A stretch of DNA of 64,000 bases, from contig NZ_BLZR01000001.1 in the NCBI RefSeq assembly GCF_014193895.1, positions 2,728,001 through 2,792,000 on the forward strand, read 5' to 3'. Source of the DNA: Clostridium fungisolvens. GTDB taxonomy: Bacteria > Bacillota > Clostridia > Clostridiales > Clostridiaceae. The translations under genes and the position numbers were made by a program. Every line of letters begins with the position of its first letter. The first letter of the stretch is position 1. Of this stretch, positions 16,514-25,417 are shown piece after piece. The notes beneath the pieces are model-generated. The model was given only the letters and a program-made list of their open reading frames with translations, searched no databases and was not told the DNA's origin.

Positions 16514-17560
16514 ATGACTTTCAAATATGTACCTATTCTAAGAAATTTAACAGCTGAGAGAGAGGCACTTAAATATCAAAAAACATCAGCTAAAGTAATG
16601 CCACTTATAGAGTTAGTTTCAGATAAACCTCGTGAGAATTCAAAATTAGATTTTAAAACCTTTAGTCAACAATTATTTAATAATATGTCTAATCCTTTTT
16701 TTGTTGACATTCCTATGTATATTAAATTGTCTAAAAGAACAAAACTATCCGTTACTGAATTTCTTGATCATATTTATCAAAATCAGCTTAAGAGATGTGT
16801 CTATTTAAATTTATTATCAAATATTTGTCCTGGAAGATTAGTACCTGTAGTATCTTATAATTCTAATATTCCATATATTAAAAAACTTATTGTAGAGCAA
16901 GTGAAATTATTAAGACCTAATTATAAGAAGCTTGCATTTAGAATTTTTGCGCCTTACAATAGGTCAATAATTGATGAATTAAAAACAGTATTGAAGCCTC
17001 AAGATACTATTTTACTTGATATTTTTCATCAAAAGCATAATACCCCATTGCTACTCAGCATGTATTCTGAAATCAATACATTAAAAAGCAACATTGGATG
17101 TACCACTGTAATACTACACTCAGCACTCCCAGATAAATTAACAAACACTAAACTGATAGACAATCAGATTATACAGGACGCAAGCACTAATCTTATAACT
17201 TCATATAATAGCCCTAAGTATAAATTTGATGCTTTTGGTGATTTCGCAGGCATAAAGGTTTCAAATCTCGAGAATATTCCTGTATCAAGCCCAGCATATA
17301 TTCACTACTCTGCATTATCAAATAATTACATTGGATTTAAGGGGCTATACAGAAAAGTTAGGTCCTTTGAAACCATGGTATTGCCAAAATTCACTTTTTC
17401 ACCTTATTGGTCAAGCATCCCTAAAAAACATAAGAATTCTTGTTATGGCTGCACCTTAATTGAAAGAATGCTAAGCGGAAAAGTGAAAATCAATTATGCA
17501 CCTAGATGGAAAACCCTAACTATATGTCATTATATAAAATCAATGGATGAGGTTTTATAA
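16514..17560 (+). CDS. beta family protein (T4 beta protein / sce7725-like)
   Basis: A 348-residue protein starting FKYVPILRNLTAEREAL and continuing to VMPLIELV, the pattern that opens proteins of the T4 beta-protein family. No enzymatic motif is known for the family. A CYGC pair near residue 313-316 could bind metal. Members often occur in accessory or defence neighbourhoods; here it stands alone between hcp and a convergent hypothetical gene. Confidence is in the family, not in any function. Confidence 0.65.
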   Translation: MTFKYVPILRNLTAEREALKYQKTSAKVMPLIELVSDKPRENSKLDFKTFSQQLFNNMSNPFFVDIPMYIKLSKRTKLSVTEFLDHIYQNQLKRCVYLNLLSNICPGRLVPVVSYNSNIPYIKKLIVEQVKLLRPNYKKLAFRIFAPYNRSIIDELKTVLKPQDTILLDIFHQKHNTPLLLSMYSEINTLKSNIGCTTVILHSALPDKLTNTKLIDNQIIQDASTNLITSYNSPKYKFDAFGDFAGIKVSNLENIPVSSPAYIHYSALSNNYIGFKGLYRKVRSFETMVLPKFTFSPYWSSIPKKHKNSCYGCTLIERMLSGKVKINYAPRWKTLTICHYIKSMDEVL

Positions 17561-17570
17561 AATATAAATT

Positions 17571-17596
17571 GGAGCTGAAAACACTCTTTCAGCTCC
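17571..17596. terminator. bidirectional terminator between convergent genes
   Basis: GGAGCTGAAA (17571-17580) and TTTCAGCTCC (17587-17596) form a perfect stem in the 37-base space between the two stop codons. Confidence 0.85.
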
Positions 17597-17597
17597 T

Positions 17598-18398
17598 CTA
17601 AAATTTCATACTACAAGATTTTAAAACATCCTCAAATATAATATTGTCAGCTATCGCAAACAATAACATTTCTGTATAGAAAGGATACTTTCTTCTTTCA
17701 TCACTCCAAAGCTTATCATTAATATCAGCTATCAAGTCACAAAGCATTGGATACGCTAAGTTATCGTCTATAAATACTTTCTTATCTACTTTACTCATAA
17801 CTTTTTTATCATTTAAGTTATCTAGATACTCACTGGCTCTAGAGAGTCTTATTAGAGTTTCAATATTTACTCCTCTAAGCTTTGAGTTTCTCCCCTCTGA
17901 CATAGGAAAGAACATCTCAGACGAATTAGTTTTTAGAAGTATCCAGTTAATAGAATAAGCTAATCTTGTATCGTAGATAATGTATTTTTCAGTATCAATA
18001 AAGCTTAAAACCTTTGTTACACTTGCTCTGCTTTCTATTTTGCAATATTCACCGCCCTCTATTCTTTGCTTTAGAAACTCCTCTACTGAAGAGTTTAGCT
18101 TCTCAACATTAGTTGAGTTTATCCCACCCCAGTTAGATACTATCCATTTATAAACTAACTTTCTATCTTTAATTGAATCAAGCTTATTTAAAACAGAAGA
18201 TAGTATTAATTTTATTGCAACATTTTTCTCATAACTACTTTCTATCTGCTGCAACTGCTGACACTCTTCGGAGCTAATTATTCCATTTTCTTTTAAGAAG
18301 ATAACATCCTTATCTTTTGGAGTATCCCAATTAAACAATTTTTCAAGCTTTAAAGCGAGTGGTATTAAATATTCTACTATAGCTTCAATGTTGAACAT
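17598..18398 (-). CDS. hypothetical protein, mostly helical
   Basis: About 266 residues from the ATG at 18398, chosen because AAGGAGA lies seven bases before it; an upstream TTG is possible. No family is recognised with confidence. The stretch YIIYDTRLAYSINWILL (residues about 140-156) looks like a conserved motif core and is followed by a hydrophilic helical region. No signal peptide or membrane helix. It converges on the beta family protein gene and may be functionally linked, but nothing in the sequence proves it. Confidence 0.65.
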   Translation of the reverse strand: MFNIEAIVEYLIPLALKLEKLFNWDTPKDKDVIFLKENGIISSEECQQLQQIESSYEKNVAIKLILSSVLNKLDSIKDRKLVYKWIVSNWGGINSTNVEKLNSSVEEFLKQRIEGGEYCKIESRASVTKVLSFIDTEKYIIYDTRLAYSINWILLKTNSSEMFFPMSEGRNSKLRGVNIETLIRLSRASEYLDNLNDKKVMSKVDKKVFIDDNLAYPMLCDLIADINDKLWSDERRKYPFYTEMLLFAIADNIIFEDVLKSCSMKF

Positions 18399-18521
18399 AT
18401 TTGTCTCCTTCTTCCCTATTTTATCTAACTTCAACTTTGTTGGTCTTCTCTTTCACTTTTAAATGTAAAGACATATTACCATGCTTTCCAATATGATACT
18501 AATTATTCTACAGCATGCCCA

Positions 18522-18558
18522 AAAAAGCAGCTAAAGAGACTTTCTTTAACTGCTTTTT
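18522..18558 (-). terminator. terminator of the exonuclease gene
   Basis: AAAAAGCAGCTAAAGA (18522-18537) and TCTTTAACTGCTTTTT (18543-18558) form the stem. It is nearly the same sequence as the hairpin at 37146-37180. Confidence 0.8.
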
Positions 18559-18611
18559 ATAGTAATATATTTAATTAACTGAATTCATACTATATCTAAA
18601 CAAAATAGTAA

Positions 18612-19811
18612 TTACTTCTTGTATATTAGATTTAAAAACTCGTCCTCAGACAGCACTTCAATTCCAAGCTCCTGTGCTTTACCTAGTTTACTTCCTGGAT
18701 TCTTACCTACAACTAGAATATTAGTCTTTTTACTTACACCACTTTTGACATTTCCTCCATACATAATAGCAAGTTCCGAAAGCTCTACCCTATCTTTCAC
18801 GGTCTCACCAGTAAATACTATGTTTTTACTATGTAATATATCCTCTATGATGTTTTCTTTAGCTCGTTCTAACCTTGCTTTATTCTCTTCTCTTTCTTCC
18901 TTATCAAACATGTAACTTCTTTTAGGTTTAGTTTCACTAGCACTTGTGTTTCCACCTAATTTGCTCCACTTTTTAGGTTTTAACTTTTTCAAGAGTTCTA
19001 ATAAATCCAATACATCTTGCATTGCAGTATGTTCTTGATTATCTTTTATATTGTAATGTTCTAGTAAATCCCTTAACTTATAACTATCCAGCTTTTCCAT
19101 CTTTTTTATTGTATTCATACTACAATAAAATACTTGATCTTTATCTACCCAATTCCAGAAATCAAGAAAGCTTTTATCAAAGCTAGCATTATGAGCTACT
19201 AGTGGATACTTATATTTAATAAGGAAGTTTTTAAATTCTTCTCTTAAGCTTTCATTTTCTTCAATATTCTCAAGTCCATAGCCATAGCCTTTTTTATATT
19301 CTTCTTCATCATTAATAATAGCTAAATGTAATTTGTCTATTATTTCATAATCTTCAACAACTGTAGCTGCTACTTCCCTTATTCCGTCTTTTGGAGAAAA
19401 ACTATGTGGAGTTTCTATATCAACTATTATAAATCTCTCTTTTTTCTCCGCTTTTTTATTAATGCTCTTACTTTCATCTGTTTTTTTATCTTTTTTATTT
19501 TCATCTAATTTTTTAGCTTCATATAATCCTGTTTCTTCAATTGAACCATATAGTGAAAAGTCTTTTTTCTGCATGTCCAAAAAATAATCTGGATGAATAC
19601 TATGAAGCTTTCCATCAACATAAATCACTATTTCATTATCATCCACATATCCAGCTACCTTGCATTCTATATGTTTGTCTGTATAAGCACCTTTATAATA
19701 AAAGGCTTTTACTTCTGTAGCTTTTGGTGATATTAAATGCCATTCTTTCAGTTTCTCAAGTTCTTCCTCTATGGATTCAAAGGTCTTCCATTCTCTTTTA
19801 GTTTCTATCAT
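18612..19811 (-). CDS. DEDDh 3'-5' exonuclease with C-terminal BRCT domain
   Basis: A 399-residue protein. Residues about 1-95 are an uncharacterised N-terminal part, followed by a charged Lys/Asp/Glu linker (about 98-125). The exonuclease core shows D131 and E133 (VDIETP), D212 (HNASFDKSFLD), H261 and D266 (EHTAMQDV), the complete DEDDh set of DnaQ-type enzymes. Residues about 322-399 are a BRCT domain of the NAD-ligase type (NIVFTGETVKDR ... GKNPGSKLGKAQELGIEVLSEDEF). AAAGGAG precedes the ATG. A DNA-repair or replication-associated nuclease is likely. Confidence 0.88.
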   Translation of the reverse strand: MIETKREWKTFESIEEELEKLKEWHLISPKATEVKAFYYKGAYTDKHIECKVAGYVDDNEIVIYVDGKLHSIHPDYFLDMQKKDFSLYGSIEETGLYEAKKLDENKKDKKTDESKSINKKAEKKERFIIVDIETPHSFSPKDGIREVAATVVEDYEIIDKLHLAIINDEEEYKKGYGYGLENIEENESLREEFKNFLIKYKYPLVAHNASFDKSFLDFWNWVDKDQVFYCSMNTIKKMEKLDSYKLRDLLEHYNIKDNQEHTAMQDVLDLLELLKKLKPKKWSKLGGNTSASETKPKRSYMFDKEEREENKARLERAKENIIEDILHSKNIVFTGETVKDRVELSELAIMYGGNVKSGVSKKTNILVVGKNPGSKLGKAQELGIEVLSEDEFLNLIYKK

Positions 19812-19828
19812 ATATTTTCTCCTTTACG

Positions 19829-19922
19829 TGCTCCAACTTCAACTTCTAAGTTGTCCATGTCTAAAATTCGTAGATTCATGATTTTTCAACATGCATAACT
19901 TAAGTTTTGATATAGAAACTCT
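19829..19922. repeat. about 98-bp palindromic repeat, copy 3 (degenerate)
   Basis: Contains CATGCATAACTTAAG in the right half and a degenerate left half (CTTCTAAGTTGTCCATG). It starts less than 20 bases upstream of the exonuclease ATG, so it would lie in that gene's leader. Confidence 0.6.
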
Positions 19923-19963
19923 TTAACTCTTAAGCATCTATAATTTTCGTTATTCTTATTATA

Positions 19964-20055
19964 GATAAACTACTTCATATTAGAATTTATCCAAATAAAA
20001 ATTCGTAGAATCATCGAAATCTTTATTTGGAGTTTAATGACCGAAGTAGTTTATC
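19964..20055. repeat. nested hairpin repeat, best copy
   Basis: Perfect outer arms GATAAACTACTTC (19964-19976) and GAAGTAGTTTATC (20043-20055) enclose an inner CCAAATAAA/TTTATTTGG pair. Related copies or halves lie at 5512, 7791, 8735 and, as bare cores, near 4050 and 14500. Confidence 0.7.
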
Positions 20056-20243
20056 AGTTCAGCGGAATAGATAATCCAGTTATTTCTAATAAAACTAAGC
20101 TATACTTGTGTTAATTATTAATGGTAATAGGATTGTAAACTATATGTTTTATTTAGAACTGGTTTTTCTATAATATAGTTATTATATGTTACAAATCACC
20201 ACATATCAAATTAATAGTTTTTCTATTACTAAATAGTAAGAAT

Positions 20244-20266
20244 AAGAGTCTATATTATAGACTCTT
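20244..20266 (-). terminator. terminator following the Rpn fragment
   Basis: AAGAGTCTA and TAGACTCTT stem. The hairpin and the next 40 bases are almost identical to 33131-33175, so they belong to the Rpn gene cassette. Confidence 0.7.
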
Positions 20267-20288
20267 ATAAAAATCACACTTAAGCTTT

Positions 20289-20702
20289 TTAAAAATACTT
20301 TTCTAAATCCTCTACTTTTTCCAAATCAAATATATCAGTGGCTATTAGCTCTATTTTTTCTGAAGATAATTTCTTTATCTTTTCTTCATATTCTTGAGGA
20401 AGATCCTTAAACTTCTTGCTTAATAGCTTTATGAGAATTTCAGTTTTTCCTTCACTTTTTCCATCATCTCTTATCATCTTTCCTATCTCTGTCACACTAA
20501 AAACCTCCTTAAATCTCTTTTTAGATATTTGATCTCCAAATTTATCAAACAATGCATACAACAAAGTTAAGCATTTTAGTTTAACTGCACTATCTTCAAT
20601 TGAGTTTGCTAGCTCTATTCCTTCTAGAGTTCTTTCGCTTTTACTAATCTTACTACTCATTAATGGAATAAAACTCAGTGTTAATATATCCTTTTCATTA
20701 CA
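20289..20702 (-). pseudogene. Rpn family / PD-(D/E)XK transposase, C-terminal half only
   Basis: The frame encodes about 137 residues that match the C-terminal half of Rpn-family (PD-(D/E)XK nuclease family transposase) proteins, with GKSEGKTEILIKLLSKKF and the terminal DIFDLEKVEDLEKYF. The N-terminal catalytic PD-(D/E)XK domain is absent. The homology starts at the stop codon of the RmlD-like gene (20698), as if the recombination joined them precisely. In E. coli, separately made C-terminal Rpn pieces can antagonise the full-length toxin, so expression of this half cannot be excluded, but no good ribosome binding site is seen. Confidence 0.75.
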
Positions 20703-21558
20703 GTGAAAAATCACTAATGCATCTATCAACTGCTTCTTCAGTATTTGTGAATCTTATATCCTGATCTTTAAGCTTATTATTACATATCCTTAGGTCTCTA
20801 TTGTTTTCTTTATATCTTTCTGTATCTTTTATTAAAAGCTCCTCTATCCTATGACCTATCCCCATATTCTCCAGAATCACTTTACCAACTTCATATGTAC
20901 TTAGGTTACTTTCGCTTCCAGTGTTGTATATTCCCTTTGGTAGATTAATAAGCTTATGAAAATTACTTATTAGATCATAAACATAGGTTATCCCTCTATA
21001 TTCATTGGCAGGAAGGGTTATTTCCTCGTTCTTAAGTGCAGCTTTTACTAAGTTCCAAATAATATTAGAATTAATCTTAACATTTCTTTCTGGTAAACTA
21101 AATAACCAGGTAAGTCTTAATATAACTGGGTCCTCCACAATGCCACATATAGCATTTTCAGCTTCAAGCTTGTGTCTACCATAAACCGTATTTGGCAATG
21201 CTACACAGTCTTCCTTATATGGTCCTGCTTCAACATTGCCATTGTATATCTGATCAGAACTTAAATATATAAGCTTTGCCCCTGCTACAGCACAGCCCTT
21301 AGCAATATTTATTGTCCCCTTAACATTTACATCGTAAGATAATTCAGGGTTTTTCTCGCATTTTCCTGTATCAGATATTGCTGCGGAATGAATAAGATAT
21401 TTTGGTTTAATATTAATAATTTTTTCTATAGTTTTTTCTTGGTCACATATATCTAAATCCTTATGGCTTAGAGCAATTATGTTATATTTATCTCTATAAT
21501 ATTGAACAAATCTGGACGCAAAAAAGCCCTCTGCTCCAGTAATTAGTATTGTATCCAT
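20698..21558 (-). CDS. SDR family sugar-nucleotide reductase (RmlD-like)
   Basis: A 286-residue extended SDR resembling dTDP-4-dehydrorhamnose reductase. The nucleotide motif TGAEGFFASRF (residues 7-17), the HSAAISDTGKCEKNP segment and the catalytic YGRHK (about 145-149) are present. No other dTDP-rhamnose gene lies nearby, so the rhamnose role is uncertain. GAGG lies seven bases before the ATG. Its C-terminus ends exactly where the Rpn fragment starts. Confidence 0.8.
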   Translation of the reverse strand: MDTILITGAEGFFASRFVQYYRDKYNIIALSHKDLDICDQEKTIEKIINIKPKYLIHSAAISDTGKCEKNPELSYDVNVKGTINIAKGCAVAGAKLIYLSSDQIYNGNVEAGPYKEDCVALPNTVYGRHKLEAENAICGIVEDPVILRLTWLFSLPERNVKINSNIIWNLVKAALKNEEITLPANEYRGITYVYDLISNFHKLINLPKGIYNTGSESNLSTYEVGKVILENMGIGHRIEELLIKDTERYKENNRDLRICNNKLKDQDIRFTNTEEAVDRCISDFSL

Positions 21559-21620
21559 GTATAATCCTCACTTTATCTTCTTTTTAATCAGTCAAATTAA
21601 GCTTTGACCATCTATGTTAT

Positions 21621-21718
21621 AGAGTTCCTAACTCAACTATTAATTTATACATGCCCGAAAATCCCCAGAAGCCGGGATTTTCGAACAAGTATAAATTAAG
21701 TTTCGATACGGGAACTCT
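21621..21718. repeat. about 98-bp palindromic repeat, copy 4
   Basis: Begins AGAGTTCC and ends GGAACTCT, with inner TTAATTTATACATG / AGTATAAATTAAG arms and a CCCGAAAATCCC / GGGATTTTCG core. The last base of the repeat is immediately followed by the stop codon of the LUD gene (21719), so it may serve as that gene's terminator. Confidence 0.8.
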
Positions 21719-22336
21719 TTAAAAACCGCATTCTTCATTAACTATATATAATTTCATTCTATTTTTATCTGATTGACCTTCTATTATTGATAGGCTATTG
21801 CACACTCTTTCCTTTGATACGCAATCAACACACCTATTTAAGGTTACACATGGAGGGTTGAACCCTGCTCTTTTTGCATTTTGTGGGCAAGCTATATTTT
21901 TTACTCTTTTTATTGCTTCATCTATAGTGGCTACTACTTTATTTTTCCCAACAACAATGATCACATGATCTGGTCCATAGTTAATTGCAGCTACTCTATT
22001 TCCACTATGGTCTACATTAACGATTCTTCCATCAAGAGATACCCCATTGGAACCAGTGATATACCAATCAGAAAGCAGTGCCTTCTTCTTTAAGGACTTA
22101 CACTCCTCTTTATCCTTACCAAGCTCTTTGTCGTATACAATATTACCCCTTTTTAATAAAGAATCTGTAATATCCATCTTCCCAAGTGTAGCTGAATGTC
22201 CTATTCCAACAGTGCATTCAATAGGTATCATATTTAATATATATGACTTAACATCCTCTAAGGTTTCAAAATACTGAACTTCTATATTTCTAAGTTTAAA
22301 GTTTTCTTTCAATTTATTAATGGTTTCAATATTCAT
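21719..22336 (-). CDS. LUD domain protein (lactate utilization / LutC-like)
   Basis: A 205-residue protein with the pattern of the LUD (DUF162) family: VGIGHSATLGKMDI near residue 43-56 and GSNGVSLDGRIVNVD near 95-109, then PDHVIIVVGKNKVV. A Cys-rich tail (CPQNAKRAGFNPPCVTLNRCVDC, quoted only by its C residues here: C150, C164, C169, C172 approximately) may hold an iron-sulfur cluster. Family members take part in lactate oxidation or quinone-independent dehydrogenases, but no lutA or lutB partner is nearby, so the substrate is unknown. Confidence 0.82.
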   Translation of the reverse strand: MNIETINKLKENFKLRNIEVQYFETLEDVKSYILNMIPIECTVGIGHSATLGKMDITDSLLKRGNIVYDKELGKDKEECKSLKKKALLSDWYITGSNGVSLDGRIVNVDHSGNRVAAINYGPDHVIIVVGKNKVVATIDEAIKRVKNIACPQNAKRAGFNPPCVTLNRCVDCVSKERVCNSLSIIEGQSDKNRMKLYIVNEECGF

Positions 22337-22529
22337 CTATATCCTCAATCCACCCTATACATTATTATAAAATACGCTGATTATTTCTCACATGAAAATT
22401 ATACCATTCTATTAAGTATACTGTATAATATCTTTTACTAATGCTTTTCTATATTAATAATAACTTCTTTAGCTTAGATAAAAAGCGATAAACCGTTTTT
22501 TTCATCTCCTTCTTGTCCCATTTATCTTA

Positions 22530-22575
22530 CAATATGTAAAATATATTTGACATATTGCAAAACATATTATACTAT
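22530..22575 (+). promoter_or_regulatory. promoter with overlapping inverted repeat of the XRE operon
   Basis: TTGACA (22547-22552) and TACTAT (22570-22575) are separated by 17 bases. An inverted repeat CAATATGT (22530-22537) / ACATATTG (22550-22557) covers the -35, where the XRE protein could repress its own operon. Confidence 0.7.
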
Positions 22576-22610
22576 ATATACATATTATGGAATGAAAGGT
22601 TGTAGTTTAC

Positions 22611-22805
22611 ATGAAGAACTTAAAATTGAAAATGGCTAGAGTTGAAAGCGATATGTCTCAAGATGAATTAGCTAAAGCTGTAGGAGCTACAAGACAGACC
22701 ATAAGTATGATTGAATCTGGCAACTATAACCCTACATTAAAGCTTGCTGTAGCAATATGCAAAGCACTTGGCAAGACCTTAAATGATCTTTTTTGGGAGG
22801 AATGA
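22611..22805 (+). CDS. XRE family transcriptional regulator (small)
   Basis: A 64-residue helix-turn-helix protein of the Cro/C1 type (ARVESDMSQDELAKAVGATRQTISMIESGNYNPTLKLA, core QDELAKAVGATRQTISMIE). It has no effector domain. The stop overlaps the next gene's start region, so the two are translationally coupled. Such small regulators with downstream membrane proteins are common in Firmicutes and are usually autorepressors. Confidence 0.9.
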   Translation: MKNLKLKMARVESDMSQDELAKAVGATRQTISMIESGNYNPTLKLAVAICKALGKTLNDLFWEE

Positions 22806-22807
22806 TG

Positions 22808-23317
22808 ATGCTAAGTATTGATGAAAGAAGTAAAAGAAGATTAGAAGAAACTGCAACAGGGGTATTAGGACTTTTTTATGTGATATGCACCTTTGAGATG
22901 ATAATAAAGCTTATGGTAACTAAAGATATCACAAGTATACTAGGCGAGTTTATAATTTTTCTTTCTGTCATATTCACTTTTCTTATAGTGCAAAGATTTC
23001 ACAGAAGCTACTCACCAACACTGCCAAGAAAAAATAATGGTGAACTTCTAAGTCCCGAAAATACAAAACAAGCAAAGCACAAAAGGCTGTTAATCTATGC
23101 AAAAGACTCTTTTGTATATTCTATTAGCTTTACAGCGTTTTCTGTAGTAATGGATTACCTAACAAAAAAACAGAATATAACCTTTAACCTAGAATTCTTC
23201 GTAAGTCAATTTTTTAAAATTATACTATATTTTATTCCTTTCTTTATTTTAGATACTTTATTGAAAGAGCGAAAAATTAAAAAATATAACAAATGGAATG
23301 AGAATCTAGATGATTAG
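22808..23317 (+). CDS. membrane protein co-transcribed with XRE regulator
   Basis: About 169 residues with four predicted membrane helices (about residues 17-40, 48-66, 103-120 and 135-155) and a basic cytoplasmic loop. Three ATG codons in a row follow GGGAGGA; the third (22808) has the best spacing. It resembles the DUF6773 type of uncharacterised membrane proteins usually paired with a small XRE regulator. Function unknown; envelope-stress or peptide-sensing roles are guesses. Confidence 0.75.
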   Translation: MLSIDERSKRRLEETATGVLGLFYVICTFEMIIKLMVTKDITSILGEFIIFLSVIFTFLIVQRFHRSYSPTLPRKNNGELLSPENTKQAKHKRLLIYAKDSFVYSISFTAFSVVMDYLTKKQNITFNLEFFVSQFFKIILYFIPFFILDTLLKERKIKKYNKWNENLDD

Positions 23318-23326
23318 GAGGCTATT

Positions 23327-23578
23327 ATGAATTTTAAAAAGAAGTTAAAGAATTATGCAACAGGTAGTGATGAAAGAACTATAGACGTAGTAGGAAGTTC
23401 TTCACTTATAACTCTTATCATTGGAGTAGTAATTTTTTTAGTTGAGATGTTAGTTAAGTTTGAAATAACAAAGGATTTACACTCTATTACTTGGGAAGCT
23501 GTGCTTTTTATTATTATGATAGTTGTATTCGTGGTTATTCATCTGCTGAACAAGATACGAATAACAATTAAGTTTTAG
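23327..23578 (+). CDS. small two-helix membrane protein
   Basis: An 83-residue protein with two membrane helices (about 26-46 and 55-75) and a hydrophilic N-terminus. AGGAGG precedes the ATG. Its helices and spacing (ITKDLHSITWEAVLFIIMIV) resemble the first half of the preceding protein (VTKDITSILGEFIIFLSVI), so the two are probably paralogues. Third gene of the XRE operon. Confidence 0.75.
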   Translation: MNFKKKLKNYATGSDERTIDVVGSSSLITLIIGVVIFLVEMLVKFEITKDLHSITWEAVLFIIMIVVFVVIHLLNKIRITIKF

Positions 23579-23595
23579 TGAATACATTCAAAGAA

Positions 23596-23634
23596 AGCAT
23601 CCATAGATTTGATTTTCACAAACCTATGGATGCT
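23596..23634 (+). terminator. terminator of the XRE operon
   Basis: AGCATCCATAG (23596-23606) and CTATGGATGCT (23624-23634) form a perfect stem with extra pairing in TTTG/CAAA. The T-run is short. Confidence 0.75.
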
Positions 23635-23884
23635 CTCTCCAAATTACACAGACATTTTTATAATGTTGTACCGTCTACCGTTTTTCTCTCCTCTAATAAT
23701 CTTGAGAAAGTTCTCGAATATACGGTATTGAATCTTTATTTTAGCTCTTAATATTGTTCTTCTCTTGGTTATAAACATCTCAAAGTCTTAAAGTTCTAAT
23801 ATATAACGACATTTATAGCCCCCCAAATTTACTTACTCAACCAAACTTTATTAAAGTAATAGTGGATATGTTTCTTCTAAATAA

Positions 23885-25243
23885 TTATACTTCTACAAGT
23901 TCCTTTTCTTCTTTATTCATAACATTTTTGTCGTATGCCTTTAATATTGGAAGTAATATAATAATGTCTAACAATAACAATGCAAACCATAATATTGTTG
24001 CCTTAATATCCATTGTTGCTAAGAATGCAGCTATAGGGCCCGGAACTGTAAATGGTAGAGTTATAAAGAACTTCCCTATAACACCTGTAGACATAAGTAT
24101 ATATGCAATTGAGAAGTTAACATTATTACAAATCAAGAAGCCCACTACTGTAAATGGATTTAATACCGTTGGTATACCAAATATTAATGGTTCATTAATA
24201 TTGAACATACTTGGTACTAATGCAACCTTTGATACTGAACGAAGTGAAGCAGCTTTACATCCAATCAATATAACAATTGCCATTGCTGTATATGAAATCC
24301 ATCCTCCAAATACACTGTTTACACTACCAGCAAATATCGCAGGTAATGGCTTTCCTGCAGCATATGCTTGTGCATTCAATGCTAGATTCATTGTAGTTAT
24401 TGGTGTAACTACTACGCCTACCATGTTACCCCCATGAATTCCAAAGAACCAGAACATAGTCATAAGTACATTAATTAATATGATAGATGGAAGACTTCCT
24501 GTAGCACTTATTAGTGGTTGGAATACTTTAAAAATTAACTGTGTTAGTCCAGCACCAGTAAGACTGTTGCATAGTGCATTACCACCAATAAATAAAAGTA
24601 AGGAAATAGTCATAGGAATCAAGGCTGTGAAAGGAGCAGCTACATTTGGTGGTACGCTTGCAGGTAGCTTAATAACAATATTCTTTTTTACACAAAAGTG
24701 ACCTATTTCTACTACAATAATAGCAGTAATAATCGCCGCAAACATTGCACCGGCTCCAAGTTGAGAGGTTGGCATAGCACTTATAACGGTTTCACCAACC
24801 TTATAGCTTTGAGTTGGTGCAGCAATAAGTAGGAAAATAAATATTGAACCGATTACATTGGTTATAGTATTCATTTTGTAGTAAGCTGCTAATCTATAGG
24901 CAATACCAGCTACTACATATATAGAAATAATCCCAATAGTCAAATTGTATGGTGTTATCAAAGTGGCATTATGTGCGTCAGCAAAATGTTTCCATGCTAT
25001 TAGAAATTGATAAAAAAAGTTTGTCCCCTTAATTTTATTTAAATCAACAGGTGGAACGGCAAGTAAGCAGAATATACCCCCTATTATAGTAATTGGAACT
25101 AAAACTGTCATTCCATCTCTTACAGAGGCAAGATGTCTTTGATCGCCAATCTTCTGAGCTACTGGAATTATAAATCGTTCCATTTGTTCTTGTAGCTTGT
25201 CAATGAATGATTTCTTAGTGGTCTTTTGTCCATTAGTATCCAT
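23885..25243 (-). CDS. PTS EIIC component, lactose/cellobiose (CelB) family
   Basis: A 452-residue polytopic membrane protein with about ten hydrophobic segments and the NEPLIFGIPTVLNPF motif characteristic of the lactose/cellobiose/diacetylchitobiose EIIC family. It forms the sugar channel of the phosphotransferase system. No EIIA or EIIB gene is adjacent, so it must use components encoded elsewhere. AAAGGGG lies before the ATG. It is divergent from the ceramidase-like gene across a spacer with a palindrome and close to an RpiR regulator and a ChbG-type deacetylase, consistent with import of chito- or cello-oligosaccharides. Confidence 0.92.
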   Translation of the reverse strand: MDTNGQKTTKKSFIDKLQEQMERFIIPVAQKIGDQRHLASVRDGMTVLVPITIIGGIFCLLAVPPVDLNKIKGTNFFYQFLIAWKHFADAHNATLITPYNLTIGIISIYVVAGIAYRLAAYYKMNTITNVIGSIFIFLLIAAPTQSYKVGETVISAMPTSQLGAGAMFAAIITAIIVVEIGHFCVKKNIVIKLPASVPPNVAAPFTALIPMTISLLLFIGGNALCNSLTGAGLTQLIFKVFQPLISATGSLPSIILINVLMTMFWFFGIHGGNMVGVVVTPITTMNLALNAQAYAAGKPLPAIFAGSVNSVFGGWISYTAMAIVILIGCKAASLRSVSKVALVPSMFNINEPLIFGIPTVLNPFTVVGFLICNNVNFSIAYILMSTGVIGKFFITLPFTVPGPIAAFLATMDIKATILWFALLLLDIIILLPILKAYDKNVMNKEEKELVEV

Positions 25244-25283
25244 TATTATTCCCCTTTCCTTTTAAAAATTAGAACTTTTGTTA

Positions 25284-25295
25284 AAAACCGGTTTT
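25284..25295. promoter_or_regulatory. palindrome AAAACCGGTTTT, possible operator
   Basis: Perfect 12-base palindrome 40 bases upstream of the EIIC start in the divergent spacer. The nearby RpiR-family protein (26714-27496) is the obvious candidate to bind it. A plus-strand TATAAT-like -10 precedes the ceramidase-like gene near 25392-25398. Confidence 0.5.
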
Positions 25296-25417
25296 CTATA
25301 TATATAATTCTATCACATATGAATATACCATGCAATATTAATAAAAATATTTTGAATAATATATTCACTTTTTCTTTTTTATGTTTTACAATATAATTAG
25401 AGAAAGGAGTTTTGTTT

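Noticed and set aside
23862..24437. Plus-strand frame of 191 codons overlapping the EIIC gene
   Set aside because: It runs antisense through a clear PTS EIIC with conserved motifs and lacks a ribosome binding site.
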